Notes: a model not told the origin generated them from the sequence alone. Counted from the stretch's first letter, positions 25,570-36,490 are shown. The stretch is 64,000 nt of DNA from Chelydra serpentina (GCA_037349315.1 JBAIAC010000615.1:85911-149910); one strand, 5' to 3'. Numbers and translations are program-made.

Positions 25570-26870
25570 TGCAAGAGGGGACTTGAGTGCCAGAGGGGAT
25601 GTTTGATCCAGGCGTCTGGCCATGCCTGGAGTCCTGTAGGTAGGGGTTGCGGGCTCCATTTCTTCTGAGTCCTGAAGCTGGGCTGCAGCCTGGCCTAGGA
25701 GGCAGCCAGATGGGTTGACATGTCCCCTGCACTCCCTGGTTCTCTCCATCTGCTCCCGCTCTAGAGGCTTTTTTCTATCCCATCTCTCCTACTCTTCTCT
25801 TCTGTGCTCTCTCTTCCCTGCTCCCCTTTGTTTTCCATGGGACCTGGCCCCATAGTTCTCTGTTGTGCAATATCGTGTTTAACTTTCCAAATCAGCTGGT
25901 GCCTGGAGAATATTTCCAGGTGGTTGCCCCCTACGTAGATTGCAGTGATGTCTGGTGTGTCCTCATGGGGAACCAGGTCACAAAAAAGAGCCAGGAGCTG
26001 GTCCCAGTGTATCCCCCATCTGCTGTGCGGAGAGAAAATTACCTCCATAGATAAAATTACCTCCGTAGATAATTCTGCCACAGAGACTGCTGGCTCCCTG
26101 GCTCCTCTCCATCCCCAATGGGGATTTTCACATGTAGAAAGGAGGGTTTGGGGAGCAAAGATTGAGAGGGTGTCGGGGGGCTGAAAGGATGGGCAGTGCT
26201 CTGGGCTCTGCTTGAGAGATCCTGGCAGAGGGGCCGGTGAGGGAGGAAGGATTGTAGATTTGTGGTGTCTGACCTGCACTCTGCAGAGGAGGTGATAAGT
26301 GACGGGGCATTTTTGATTCCTCCCCCCGTCAGTGTCCTGCAGTCTTGACTCCTGTACCCCCCCACAACCCCAGTCCTAACTCCTGCACCCCCGCCCACAT
26401 TCCCACCCCCCGCCACATTCCTACCTGCACCCCTCGCACCAAACGGGAGCTGCCCCAGGTCAGTGCTCCACACCCCAACCTCCTGCCCCAACCCTGAGCC
26501 CCCTCCCTCACCCTGACACCTGGCCAGACCCTGCACCCCAACCCCAGCCTGCTCCTGCCCCATAACTCCCTTCCTCCTTTGCCCCATTCCTGCCTCACTT
26601 CCTCCTTTGGCAAGTCACACAACGGAGGCCAGCAGGGAGACCGGCCTCCCTAGGCCAACCTCCAAGGGCAGAGGAGGCCAAGCCACAAGGCTCCAAGAGG
26701 TGACTGGCCGAGATCCTCCAGCTTCCCCTGGCTGATGCCAAGGCGCTTTCTCAGCTCGTTTCACCACCCTCTGTCCTGCAGGGGTTGGGGTTATCCCAGG
26801 GACAGGCCAGTGGCAGAAGGAGGAGTGTCTTGCGGGACAGCTAGGGGAGAGGGAAAAAAGTTAACTGTCA
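25570..26870. other. Duplicated spacer (Gln flank, Ile-unit flank, Val flank)
   Basis: 25570-25760 matches 57060-57200. 25860-26330 matches 44100-44400 and parts of 54930-55570. 26325-26610 is a C-rich inverted relative of 21290-21770. 26690-26870 is the Val flank shared with 53720-53900. No gene is seen. Confidence 0.5.
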
Positions 26871-26943
26871 TGTTTCTGCCTGGTTTTGAACCAGGGACCT
26901 TTTGCGTGTTAGGCAAACGTGATAACCACTACACCACAGAAAC
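26871..26943 (-). tRNA. tRNA-Val(AAC)
   Basis: 73 bases matching the copy at 18054 with two or three differences. Loop CTAACAC gives AAC. The T loop reads TTCAAAA. The acceptor pairs fully. A T-run lies about 10-15 bases past the 3' end on the minus strand. Intact. Confidence 0.9.
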
Positions 26944-27283
26944 TTCCTTCAAATGCCAACCACTTGGCTGGTGCTCACGCTGGCACACACCGATGGGCGA
27001 ACCTGGAGAAAGTGGCAGCAGCCCTTCGAGAGATCGACTGGTAGAGCAAAGGGCTGGAGCCGGAGCTCAGGACCTCAACCTTCTCTTGCCCTTGTGACTC
27101 CAGCTTGAAGGAGAGCTTCTTTTCCTTCCCCTTGCTGAGGAAGAGCAAGAGAAGAAGGAAAGCCCAGGTGGGCACAAGTCTTTTCCTGCTGGGGAGCCTG
27201 AAATGAGGGAGTCGTGGTGGGTAGAGGTACCACTGCGCTTCGAGAAAACAGCCCACCACTGCACACAAAGGGACCAAAGAGCA
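26944..27283. other. Val-to-Phe spacer unit
   Basis: A conserved cluster unit repeated at 53965-54304 and, in part, after each 57-bp array (36500-36760, 43200-43480, 60850-61150). It is where the minisatellite sits in those other units. No gene is seen. Confidence 0.55.
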
Positions 27284-27356
27284 TACCAAAGCCTGGGATT
27301 GACCCAGGGACCTTTAGAGCTTCAGTCTAACGCTCTCCCAACTGAGCTACTTCGGT
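27284..27356 (-). tRNA. tRNA-Phe(GAA)
   Basis: 73 bases with a paired acceptor (ACCGAAG and CTTTGGT), A box TAGCTCAGTTGG, a fully paired anticodon arm with loop CTGAAGC, and T loop GTCAATC in which the usual first T is G. It is the best Phe copy in the window. Confidence 0.85.
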
Positions 27357-27982
27357 CACTACAGGACACTTTTCTGGCCTGCTGCTTCTCTGTCCGGGAT
27401 GTTTTTGCCAGTCATGGAACACAAAAAGGACGTCATTGCGAGCGGCCCATGGAGGGAAGATGAATTTTTTTTCCTGCCTTGCTCAGCTTGATTTGCTTCC
27501 TCACCCCATTCCTGCCTTAGTTCCTGGGTTACCTGGTGGCTGAAGGCGACTGGGGCCCAGCGGTACGGGGAGGAATTTGGGCAGCTAGACCCCACTAGCA
27601 AGACTCCTGCCGCGATTTGTCGCCCCACCCCGTTGTCCCTGGTTCAGCTACTGCAGCTCAAATTCTCCAAGACTTCCCCCCGCACCCAGCTCCCTCTCCT
27701 GCCATCCCCATCTGGATCCTCAATGCCCCTCACACACTTTGTAAGAACAGGAGAATGGCCATACTGGGTCATACCAAAGGGGCTAAGGGGGGCGGCCTGC
27801 AGCACATGACTCCATGGGGCTGGTAGGGGCTGGTACTCATGATGCAGAGTGCTCTGAACTCCCAGAGGAGAAGAGGTGGGCTGGACTCTTCCTCCCTCCA
27901 ACCTACAGCTGACTACTAAACCGGGCCCTGATACTACTCCCTGTCAGTGCTATGTGTGTCATGGGAAGAGTTCCTTGTGTAA
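27357..27982. other. Phe upstream flank and spacer
   Basis: 27357-27660 is repeated at 45000-45150 (inverted) and 54364-54640. A short CR1-like fragment is at about 27745-27785. No gene is seen. Confidence 0.45.
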
Positions 27983-28055
27983 ACTTGGCTAGCTCAGTTG
28001 GTAGAGCATCAGGCTTTTATTCTGAGGGTCCAGGGTTCAAGTCCCTGGTAAGGTA
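27983..28055 (+). tRNA. tRNA-Lys(TTT), acceptor-altered
   Basis: 73 bases with loop CTTTTAT and a perfect B box. The acceptor reads ACTTGGC against GTAAGGT with one mismatch and two G-T pairs. No TTTT nearby. Possibly decaying. Confidence 0.7.
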
Positions 28056-28124
28056 AAGGGACACTTTCTCCTTGTGATAACCCCCATGAACTTCTGAAGG
28101 TATTTATTAATGACCCTCTTTCAC

Positions 28125-29093
28125 TTTGGGCTGGATGCACTGCTGCTGAGGGGGCTAAAACAGTTGGTGAATGTGATTACAGGGCCATTGGCTATTATCT
28201 TTGAAAACTCATGGTGATCAGTGGAGGTCCCAGATGACTGGGAAAAGGGTAATATAGTGCCCGTCCTTGAAGAAGGCAGGATGCAGGGAACTACAGGCCG
28301 GTAGTTGGCAGCCGGTATCAAGTGGAGTGCCCCAAGGGTCGGTCCTGGGGCTGGTTTTGTTCAATATATTTATTAATGATCTGGAGGATGGTGTGGACTG
28401 CACCCTTAGCAAGTTTGCAGATGACATTAAACTGGGAGGAGTGGTTGATACGCTGGAGGGTAGGGATAGGATACAGAGGGACCTAGACACATTAGAGGAT
28501 TGGGCCAAAAGAAATCTGATGAGGTTCAACAAGGACAAGTGCAGAGTCCTGCACTTAGGACGGAAGAATCCCATGCACTGCTACAGACTAGGGACCGAAT
28601 GGCTGGGCAGCAGTTCTGCAGAAAAGGACCTAGGAGTTACGGTGGACAAAAAGCTGAATATGAGACAACAGTGTGTCCTTGTTGCCAAGAAGGCTAATGG
28701 CATTTTGGGCTGTATAAGTAGGAGCATTTCCAGCAGATCGAGGGACGTGATTATTCCCCTCTATTCGGCACTGGTGAGGCCTCATCTAAAGTATTGTGTC
28801 CAGTTTTGGGCCCCACACTATAAGAAGGATGTTGATAAATTGGAAAGAGTCCAGCGGAGGGCAACAAAAATGATTAGGGGGCTGGAGCACATGACTTATG
28901 AGGAGAGGCTGAGGGACCTGGGATTGTTTAGCCTGCAGAAGAGAAGAATGAGGGTGGATTTGATAGCTGCTTTCAACTACCTGAAAGGGGGTTCCAAAGA
29001 GGCTGGATCTAGACTGTTCTCAGTGGTAGAAAATGACAGAACAAGGAGTAATGGTCTCGAGTTGCAGTGCGGGAGGTTTAGGTTGGATAAAGT
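28125..29093 (+). mobile_element. CR1 LINE fragment (reverse transcriptase region)
   Basis: Encodes the CR1 palm motifs [18 protein letters not shown] and FADDIKLGG and continues close to the C-terminal part. An internal deletion joins the early RT region (ACTACAGGCC, near 28295) to the segment before SGVPQG. The 3' end is missing. It is fused at about 29093 to tRNA-Thr flank, so the break is a recombination junction. It is close in sequence to the CR1 at 62616. Confidence 0.85.
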
Positions 29094-29122
29094 GGAACAG
29101 TTGCAAGGGTTTTCTTTAGGCA

Positions 29123-29196
29123 GGCACCATGGCTTAGCTGGCTAAAGCACCTTTCTAATAAACAGGAGATCGTGGGTTCAACTCCCCGTGGTGCCA
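29123..29196 (+). tRNA. tRNA-Thr body with Ile anticodon (AAT)
   Basis: 74 bases with the Thr acceptor (GGCACCA, TGGTGCC) and D arm (GCTTAGCTGGCTAAAGC), but loop CTAATAA gives AAT, an isoleucine anticodon, from one G-to-A change relative to AGT. One anticodon-stem and two T-stem mismatches exist, so it may be a pseudogene. Confidence 0.65.
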
Positions 29197-29459
29197 ACCT
29201 GTGGAGTTTTCTCTTTGCTGTCAGGGCAGGGACAGTGTTTGGAGATGTTTCCCCCCCAGGATCTGCAGGGACATGCTGGCCACTTCCAGGAGCAGTGTAG
29301 CATGGAGGGAGGGGGCAGGGAGCCACCTTAGTGTTTCTGGCACATTTCTACGCTTTGGGTCTCTGTGGGGGCAGTGTCAGAGGGGGCTCTGGCCTCTGGG
29401 CTCCCACCTCAGCTTGCTGGCCGACAGGGATGTTAGGGTGCAGGGAGCGGGAAGGACGA

Positions 29460-29755
29460 ACCTGAGCATAAGAACTGCCATAGTGGGTCAGAGGAACAGT
29501 TCATCTGGTCTCGTATCCCGTCTTCTGACAGCGGCCAGGGCCAGGTGCTTCTGAGGGAAGGAACACAACAGCCACTCACTGAGTGAACCGTCCCATCCTC
29601 CCCTCCCAGCATCTGGCAGTCAGAGGGACATGCAGAGCATGGGGATGCAGCATCCCTGATTCCCTCGGCTAACAGCTGATGCCCCGACCCTGAGGAACTG
29701 GTCAAATTCTTTGTTGAACCCGCTTGTAGTTTTGGCCTTCAACACATAATGAACA
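29460..29755. mobile_element. Old CR1-like interspersed fragment
   Basis: Begins CATAAGAACTGCCATAGTGG and continues with CCGTCTTCTGACAGCGGCC. It is the same family as 20940-21235 but more diverged. Confidence 0.5.
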
Positions 29756-30402
29756 CACATCTGTACCCCCGAATTCTAAACACATGGGTTACACACCCTG
29801 AGGTCAAGACATTTTAATCAATACAGGATATTTTGTTCTGATGGGCCTCTTTGATCCCGAGCCTTTAGGGTGCCGTAAGGCCACTTCCACAAAAGCTGGA
29901 GCCTAAATCCTGAATGAAACTTGGTCTCCCCTCATCCTTTTCCTGTTCCCTCTCCCAGACATTTCATAGACCTGAGGCCTTATCGACACTCCAAGCCCAT
30001 GTTAACTCAAGTTCTGTCAGCATAGACTCGCTACGGTTACTATGTCACTTCTGTGACTTTCTTGTGCTATTCTAATAAATACACTAGACCTGTAATGGTG
30101 ATGAATTAACCACCATACAAGTATATTGAAGGCGAACCCTAAGGAAATGAAGAGTTTAAATTATCCTCCACATGGCCCGTGTCCCACTAAAATAAATCCA
30201 ACCCACAGGTCACAAGTATCAATGTCAGGATGCTGGATGGTGCTGAGAGTTTGCCTGACACCTCAGGGACACAGCGTGAGGTAGCGTCCCAGGTATCTCT
30301 AGGAAAGGAGCAGAACCGGATTGACTTGGTCTGGGGAGAGAGTCTCAGGGGTCTGTGTAGACGTATTGCCCTGGTTAGAAACTGTGGCTAAAACACAAGC
30401 CT
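29756..30402. other. Spacer, no gene seen
   Basis: AT-richer unique sequence between the CR1-like fragment and tRNA-Ser. Nothing is recognised. Confidence 0.4.
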
Positions 30403-30484
30403 CGCTGTGAGCAGGATTTGAACCTGCGCAGGGGAACCCTATTGGATTTCGACTCCAACACCTTAACCACTCGGCCATCACAGC
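30403..30484 (-). tRNA. tRNA-Ser(CGA)
   Basis: 82 bases with the long variable arm typical of serine tRNAs. Acceptor GCTGTGA pairs with TCACAGC. D arm GGCCGAGTGGTTAAGG, loop GTCGAAA (CGA), B box GGTTCAAATCC. TTTT lies about 10 bases beyond the 3' end. Intact. Confidence 0.92.
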
Positions 30485-30848
30485 TGTGAGCACAGGAATG
30501 CTCCAATGCCAGAGACACTGGTAAATAATCCCAACGCCTGGGTTGAAGTCACCTGAAATCCAGAAATCAAACAGCAAACCCGGCTCCCAAAGCACAGGGG
30601 GGATTTGTGGTTTGTTCTCTTTGCTTAGCCACGTGCAGTAGCACAGAGAGGGCTTTGCAAAGTCTCCCCTCCCACAGAGTGGGAAAGAATTGTGCACTTG
30701 AAGCTTGATTTGAATGATGATGTCTGGACCCCTCTGGCGCTCAAGTCACAACAGTGAGCGGGCAAAAGACAGGCTCCCACGTCACTGGAGAGAGCAAGAC
30801 GAAGCCTTGGAACACCCAGTAGTGTTAGGTGGCAAAAGAGCTTCCCCA

Positions 30849-30919
30849 AGGTCCCACCGAGACTTGAACTCGGATTGCAGGATTCAAAGCCCTGAGTGCT
30901 GCCCTTACACCATGGGACC
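30849..30919 (-). tRNA. tRNA-Gln(TTG)
   Basis: 71 bases with GGTCCCA and TGGGACC acceptor strands, loop CTTTGAA and B box AGTTCAAGTCT. The D loop is one base shorter than the usual vertebrate form, as in the other Gln copies here. TTTT follows at about 12 bases. Confidence 0.88.
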
Positions 30920-31240
30920 AGCAGTGATAAACTTGGGGTCTTCTGACTTCCAGTGTAGAAGAGCCTGGGTGGACAATTTTTTGTCTCCCTCACTCAAGGC
31001 CTCTCTGGCCAGCCCTGCATTTGCTCAACAAGTTGGTACGCAGAAGTTTGCTGTAGACCCAGAAGCCTTTCTTCCTCCAGACTGTGAGGCCAGTGGGCGT
31101 GTGAGGAAGTTGCCCCTTCAGTCCCAGGCAATAAATGGCCCTTCCTAGGAAAGGCCAAGTCCTGAAAAGAAAAAAGGAATGTCAAGAACAGATGGCTTCT
31201 GAAGTTCTTGCAGGACATGACAGGGGAAAAGGTTCTGTCT

Positions 31241-31304
31241 GCCTAACAAGGGACTTGAACCCTGGAACCTCAGTCCTACCCTCTACCAACTGAGCTAGCC
31301 AGGA
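31241..31304 (-). pseudogene. tRNA-Lys relic without anticodon loop
   Basis: It keeps the D arm TAGCTCAGTTGGTAGAG and the B box GGTTCAAGTCCC of the Lys unit, but the anticodon loop region is deleted and the acceptor is changed. It is positioned upstream of the Gln gene exactly as in the intact Lys-Gln unit. Confidence 0.75.
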
Positions 31305-31834
31305 TCACATGGAAAATGGGCACATTTGGTGCAGAAGAGAAACTAGTCAAGAAAAAGAGGGCGGGAAACAATACAGAAAACCTGCTACTCTCTCTCTCTT
31401 AGCAGCCCTAGCCCCAGCCTTCTCCCCCATCCTGAGACCTTCTTCTTTTTTTAGTTAAATAATGGATCCAGGAGAAAACACGGTTATACAAAGCAAAACG
31501 AAATCACAGACAAAAATGCCATTGAGGAAGAGGGGGGATTTCTATGAGCTTGCGCTGTGCAGATTTTTCTATACAGTGCAAGAGAGAAGGGGGGTGGGTT
31601 CCAACCCTTCACATCTCTGTCTCCAGATGCACAAGAGATTTTGGTCAGGACGGCTTGACAAAATGTTCACAATAGGTTGGGGCTCTAGAACTTGCCACCT
31701 TGGCTACCGCTGCCTGCAGTCCTGTGGTTTGACCCAATGGTTGGGATTCTCACAGCTTCGCCTGATGTCCACAAGTCTGGCCCTTGTGTTTGCTGCCACA
31801 CTTTCCCCCTTGCCTATATGACACTTAATGAAAG
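31305..31834. other. Lys upstream flank and spacer
   Basis: 31310-31440 is the conserved Lys upstream flank. The rest shows no recognised feature. Confidence 0.4.
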
Positions 31835-32186
31835 GAGTGCCAGGGCCAGGCTTCACAGTCATAGCTACTCCATACGAAGCCAGTCAGGACTCTGCGAGAG
31901 CCTCCTCTCTCTGAGCAGACTGTCTCCAGGGCAAGAAGCTTACACAGCTTCCACCTTCCTGGGTCTGACTTCGGGGAACTCAGCGTCCCCTTCCACACTG
32001 TTCACTTCCCGCAGTGAGTCCGCACAGGCGGGGCTCCTGGGGGAGCCAGAGGGCCCTGCCCCCCAACTCCGCAGTCAGACGTGACTCTCAGCAGCCGGTA
32101 AAACAGAAGGTTTATTAGAGGACAGGAACAGAGTCTAAAACAGAGCTTGTAGGTATAGAGACCAGGACCCCTCAGTCAGGTCCATC
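31835..32186 (-). mobile_element. ERV-type LTR fragment
   Basis: Reverse-complement match to the 3' half of the LTR at 16474-17180, including the AATAAA-type signal near 32112. It is diverged and broken at 32187 by MITE sequence. Confidence 0.6.
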
Positions 32187-32262
32187 TAGGGTGACCAGAC
32201 AGCAAATGTGAGAAATCGGGTCACGGGGTGGGGGGTAATAGGAGCCTATATAAGAAAAAGCC
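32187..32262. mobile_element. hAT-like MITE, one end only
   Basis: TAGGGTGACCAGACAGC through GGAGCCTATATAAG, then lost. It has the left half of the 123-bp family. Confidence 0.65.
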
Positions 32263-33200
32263 CCAAATAAAGCAGGAAGAATGGGAGCCTTCACAGCCCA
32301 CCCGATCTACCATAACATCATTACGGAAAAAAATTCTCAATGATCTCTCAGTAAAAGATCAAAAACAGCCAGTGTCCGCATCACGCTACGGGCATTGGGA
32401 TGTTCTTTACATTTGCCAGACCAACCTAACTAACACCTGATATACATTTAAAGCTCTTCTTTTCACAAAGTTGCTCGTTTTCAGGGTCTACTTTGTCTCC
32501 AGACAGATCCATTCTCTTTCAGAACGGCCTTGCTCTTTCTCTCTGTTTCGTTCATTGACGTATCGGAGTAAAAACTCCCCTGCACTCCATTCTCAGACAA
32601 ACACTAGTATTAAGTGTTTGCTACTGATTGGTCCAGACAGCATTTGTCGAGCAGAAGATGACATTTCTGGGGGATTGTTCCCAAGACCCAGTACTTAGTG
32701 TTCAAACATCTCCCAGCTTCCTTGGTGAAAATAACACCAAGGTTTGTTTGCAATGTACAGGAAGACAATAACTTTTCACCCCAGATGGGGCTTGAATCCA
32801 CACTCTCTGGCTTTGGAAGCCAATCCCTTATCCATTAGCCCACTGGGACCCTGATGTACAGGTGTTGGAGGGATAGAAATTCCCTCTCCCAAATGCACAT
32901 TCCTCACATTCGCTAGGAAGCCAAATACCCGCTTTATGCGCCTTACAGAAATGTCACATCCCCTGTCAGCGAGGCAACTGGGCAGGTCGCTGTCAGAGCT
33001 GAGCCCCACCTTTCTGCAGCCATCTTTAGAGAAGAACCCCATCCCAGAGTCACCCCTCCCTCCGTCAGCACCTCTATGTCTGTCGCTCCAAGTGGCAGTA
33101 GGATGATTAAGGGGCGAATCCAGGGCTGGAAGGGGGGTCAGGTCAGCCTGTGAGGAGTAACCAGGTGGGGCAGACCCAGGGGGAGGCTGTGGGCTGCTGG
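32263..33200. repeat. Segmental duplication block (copy 1)
   Basis: Matches 52320-53370 over most of its length in the same orientation. This copy holds a tRNA-like sequence (32777-32849) that is almost entirely deleted in copy 2, while copy 2 holds a MITE at 52478-52690 that is absent here. Confidence 0.65.
32777..32849 (-). pseudogene. tRNA-Arg-like body with Trp anticodon (CCA)
   Basis: 73 bases resembling tRNA-Arg(CCT) (CTAATGGATAAGG, GGCTTCCAAAGCC), but loop TTCCAAA gives CCA. The acceptor pairs completely. The D stem has two G-G clashes and the T stem one mismatch, so probably a pseudogene. Confidence 0.6.
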
Positions 33201-33716
33201 TCGGTCGTTGGGATCAGAGCTCTAGATCAAAGCTTCACAGCGACCTGACACCCAGGGTTACAAGGCCGACATAGCGACCCCCTTACCGGCCTCGTGAACC
33301 CCAAACCCTAGTTACTCTGGGCACTTAGGAGTCTCTGTCCCTTAATCACTTCTGGGAGCTCCCCAGCAGGCTGCGGGCGTCAGCCGCCTCCTGCCTCACA
33401 GGTGAGACTCTGGGCGCTGTGCAAGCCGCCCCCTCGCTTGCAGGCCCAGGGTAGGAAGCGGGAGGCCCGGTGCTCGCAGAAGAGGGTTTGATTAATCCAC
33501 CTCTGTGTTATGGGCACAGCACAGTTCCCCTGGGTCCCTCTGCTGGCTTTTCGTAAGCAGCACCCAGCGGCCCTGGCTCCAGGCTGGTGCCTCGCGAGCT
33601 CTGGCCCTGGCAGGGAGCGGTGCAGGGGGCTGGGCAGGGGCCCTGGGAAACCAGCTGCTGGGAGGCATCTTTGAGGCAGCTAAACCGGCCCTTAAGAAGC
33701 AAAATCAGGTTATTAC
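33201..33716. other. Spacer, no gene seen
   Basis: It includes distant resemblance to the iMet flank (GCTTGCAGGCCCAG near 33434). No gene. Confidence 0.4.
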
Positions 33717-33790
33717 CGTCCCTGGGTGGGCTCGAACCACCAGCCTTTCGGTTAACAGCCGAACGCGCTGACCCATTGCGCCACAGAGAC
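33717..33790 (-). tRNA. tRNA-Asn(GTT)
   Basis: 74 bases starting GTCTCTGTGGCGCAATGGG, loop CTGTTAA and B box GGTTCGAGCCC, ending CAGGGACG. All stems pair. TTTT is about 15 bases downstream on the minus strand. Intact and almost consensus. Confidence 0.95.
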
Positions 33791-33905
33791 ACACAGAAAC
33801 AAAACTGCTGTTACCAAGGCTGCTCCGAGCAGCCGGCGCATCTCCCTGCCAGCGCTAGAGCTCACAAGGCGCTAGGCCGGATGCTGGAGCTGGGGCTGAA
33901 GACCC

Positions 33906-33977
33906 AGCAGGGGGGCACAGCAGAAGTGGGCTGGGCCCAAAACCCAGTGGCTGATGGATCAAAACCATTGTGTGCTA
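33906..33977 (+). pseudogene. tRNA-iMet relic with altered anticodon
   Basis: A 72-base alignment to initiator Met keeps GGGCCCA and GATGGATCAAAACCAT, but the loop is CCCAAAA (CAA), and the acceptor strands (AGCAGGG, TGTGTGCT) no longer pair fully. Non-functional. Confidence 0.65.
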
Positions 33978-34117
33978 GACCTGCACGTCTTCGTTTTTGC
34001 TCTGGGCAATCCAGCAAGGAGCAATCAGCAGAGGGCCGAGAGCCTAGGCCATGGGGCAAGAGGTGGCTGAGGCAGCGGCCGGCCAGGGAGTTAAATCAGC
34101 CCAACCCCCCGAGTCTG

Positions 34118-34530
34118 GAGCAATGTCACAAGGTCCCAGTGTCTCCATGGAAGACAATTTGTTAAATCCCAGGTGAGTGGAGTTAAATCGGTTCTCAGCC
34201 TGAGTCCTTTGCTCTTAATCCTGAGGATATTGTCCCACCATGGGGCCATTTCCCGCCTCTCTTTCAGACAGAAGCACAATTTTCTTTGCACACACACAGG
34301 AACAGCGAGATCTGTCTCTGTCCCTTGTGCAAAGCAGGGGGGCAAATTCCCTGGACCCGTCCTCTTCTGCAATGGAACCAATGGACGAGCAGGGGGCCCT
34401 GGGCCCATCCAGCCCTGCCAGTGAGATGTTCCCTCCCCTTCTCCTTAGTGCTGCTGTTGTTATTTCATGGAGTGTCTGGGATGGGGGAAAAGCTGAGTTC
34501 ACTCCAGGTGGAGGGAAAAAAGGACCCTGA
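34118..34530 (+). repeat. Segmental duplication upstream of tRNA-Ala (copy 2)
   Basis: Close copy of 19724-20130. It includes an extra ten-base segment giving CCCAGGTGAGT. It precedes tRNA-Ala(TGC), so an Ala unit has been duplicated with its upstream DNA. Confidence 0.6.
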
Positions 34531-34721
34531 AAATCTCAGGGCCTCGGGGAAAACCCAACCGCTGCTACTGTGCTGCAAAGTGACCCCAAAGAACAGCAGC
34601 CTTCAGGACAGCAGGATTGGCCTCAGAGCAGGGACTGTGTCCCCCATGCTGCTGTGAGGCCACTGGATGCTCTGTAGACAGGAGGGCTCTGAGTGTAACC
34701 CAGAGCAAACACACCCCGTCT

Positions 34722-34793
34722 GGGGATGTAGCTCAGTGGTAGAGCGCATGCTTTGCATGTATGAGACCCTGGGTTCAATCCCCAGCATCTCCA
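34722..34793 (+). tRNA. tRNA-Ala(TGC)
   Basis: 72 bases, GGGGATG and CATCTCC acceptor strands, loop TTTGCAT, B box GGTTCAATCCC, all stems paired. No immediate TTTT, but C-T-rich sequence follows. Structurally intact. Confidence 0.92.
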
Positions 34794-35540
34794 AGTTCTC
34801 TCTTCACCCTGCTGCTTTGCTCACGCCCAGAGGGGAGGCTCCCCAGCAGTCTCCCTGCGTGAGTTTCAGTCCTGCTCACTGAGGGGCAAGTGCCAAGTGG
34901 AGGGAAGGCCTGTGGGGGTTTCTGCTCCTAAGTCACCTGGGTACTTTTAAGATTCCCACCCGCTGTGCTGCTTGGGATGACGGCGGATGAGGAAGGAGAA
35001 GGGTACAGGAGGGAAAGGTCCCATCTGCATAGACTGAGAGGTCAGGAAACGGAGGGGCAGTCAGTGCTCAGAGAGGTCAGTGATTTACACCCACCGGGGG
35101 ACACTGTCTTTTCAAGGCGAGTGCAGCTGGGTTGGGATGGTGCTGAGGATGGATAGAAAAAGGCTGGAGTCAATGACAGATGAGACCCTAGAAGGGGAAG
35201 GGAAATGGCAGCTCCACAGAAGGTCCTGGCTGCTCAGATGCCCCAGTTATAGGCACCCTGGGCTGTCCTAGAGAGAGAAAAGACAAAGGGGCACCCAGCC
35301 CCCTACAGTGATCCCATGGACAAGTATCTTGTTGGGAGTGGGGTGAAGGTTCCCTCTGGAAATGGAGCTCGCACCCCTACCTACAGGATCCCGTCACGAC
35401 CAGCCTTCTGGATCAAACGTCCCCTCTGGCGCTCAAATCACAGCAGCGAGCCGGCAAAAGACAGGCTCCCACGTCACTGGAGAGAGCAGGACGAAGCCTT
35501 GGAACACCCAGGAGTGTTAGGAGGCAAAAGAGCTGCCCCA
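34794..35540. other. Ala-to-Gln spacer
   Basis: The 35420-35540 part is the Gln downstream flank shared with 30740-30848. The remainder is unique. No gene is seen. Confidence 0.4.
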
Positions 35541-35611
35541 AGGTCCCACCGAGACTTGAACTCAGATTGCAGCATTCAAAGCCCTGAGTGCTGCCCTTAC
35601 ACCATGGGACC
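35541..35611 (-). tRNA. tRNA-Gln(TTG), slightly decayed
   Basis: Matches the copy at 30849 with a change in the anticodon stem (TGCTG for TCCTG) and one in the T stem (TCTGA). Acceptor intact, TTTT terminator present. It is followed by a Lys-unit flank cut off by the minisatellite. Confidence 0.75.
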
Positions 35612-35795
35612 AGAGCACTTTTTTGACATCTGCTATAGAAGAGCCTGTGTGAACAATAATTTGCCTTCCTTCCTCAAGGGCTTTATGGCGTCTCTGGCCA
35701 GCCCTGCATTTGCTCAGCAAGTCGGCTCGCAGCGGTTTGCTGTAGACCCAGAAGCCTTTCTTCCTCCAGACTGTGAGATGGTGCTGAGGGGCCCC

Positions 35796-36490
35796 CAGTG
35801 ACACGGGGTGGCCACGTGGGGTAACGCACACAGCGTCTCTCTCAGAGAGCAACAGTGACACCGGGTGGCCACGTGGGGTAATGCACACAGCGTCTCTCTC
35901 AAAGAGCAACAGTGACACTGGGTGGCCACGTGGGGTAATGCACACAGCGTCTCTCTCAGAGAGCAACAGTGACACCGGGTGGCCACGTGGGGTAACGCAC
36001 ACAGCATCTCTCTCAGAGAGCAACAGTGACAGCGGATGGCCACGTGGGGTAACGCACACAGCGTCTCTCTCAGAGAGCAACAGTGACACCGGGTGGCCAC
36101 GTGGGGTAATGCACACAACATCTCTCTCAGAGAGCAACAGTGACACCGGGTGGCCACGTGGGGTAATGCACACAGCGTCTCTCTCAGAGAGCAACAGTGA
36201 CACCGAGTGGCCACGTGGGGTAATGCACACAGCGTCTCTCTCAGAGAGCAACAGTGACACTGGGTGGCCACGTGGGGTAATGCACACAGCGTCTCTCTCA
36301 GAGAGCAACAGTGACACTGGGTGGCCACGTGGGGTAATGCACAAAGCGTCTCTCAGAGAGCAACAGTGACACCGGGTGGCCACGTGGGGTAATGCACACA
36401 GCGTCTCTCTCAGAGAGCAACAGTGACACTGGGTGGCCACGTGGGGTAATGCACACAGCATCTCTCTGAGAGCTACAGTGACACCGGGTG
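35796..36490 (+). repeat. 57-bp E-box minisatellite, array 1 (about 12 units)
   Basis: Unit contains GTGGCCACGTGGGGTAATGC then ACACAGCGTCTCTCTCAGAG and AGCAACAGTGACACCGG. Two palindromes per unit are visible, CCACGTGG and CTCTCT-C-AGAGAG. The left edge is ATGGTGCTGAGGGGCCCC, shared with array 2. The right edge joins the Val/Phe spacer unit. Confidence 0.95.
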
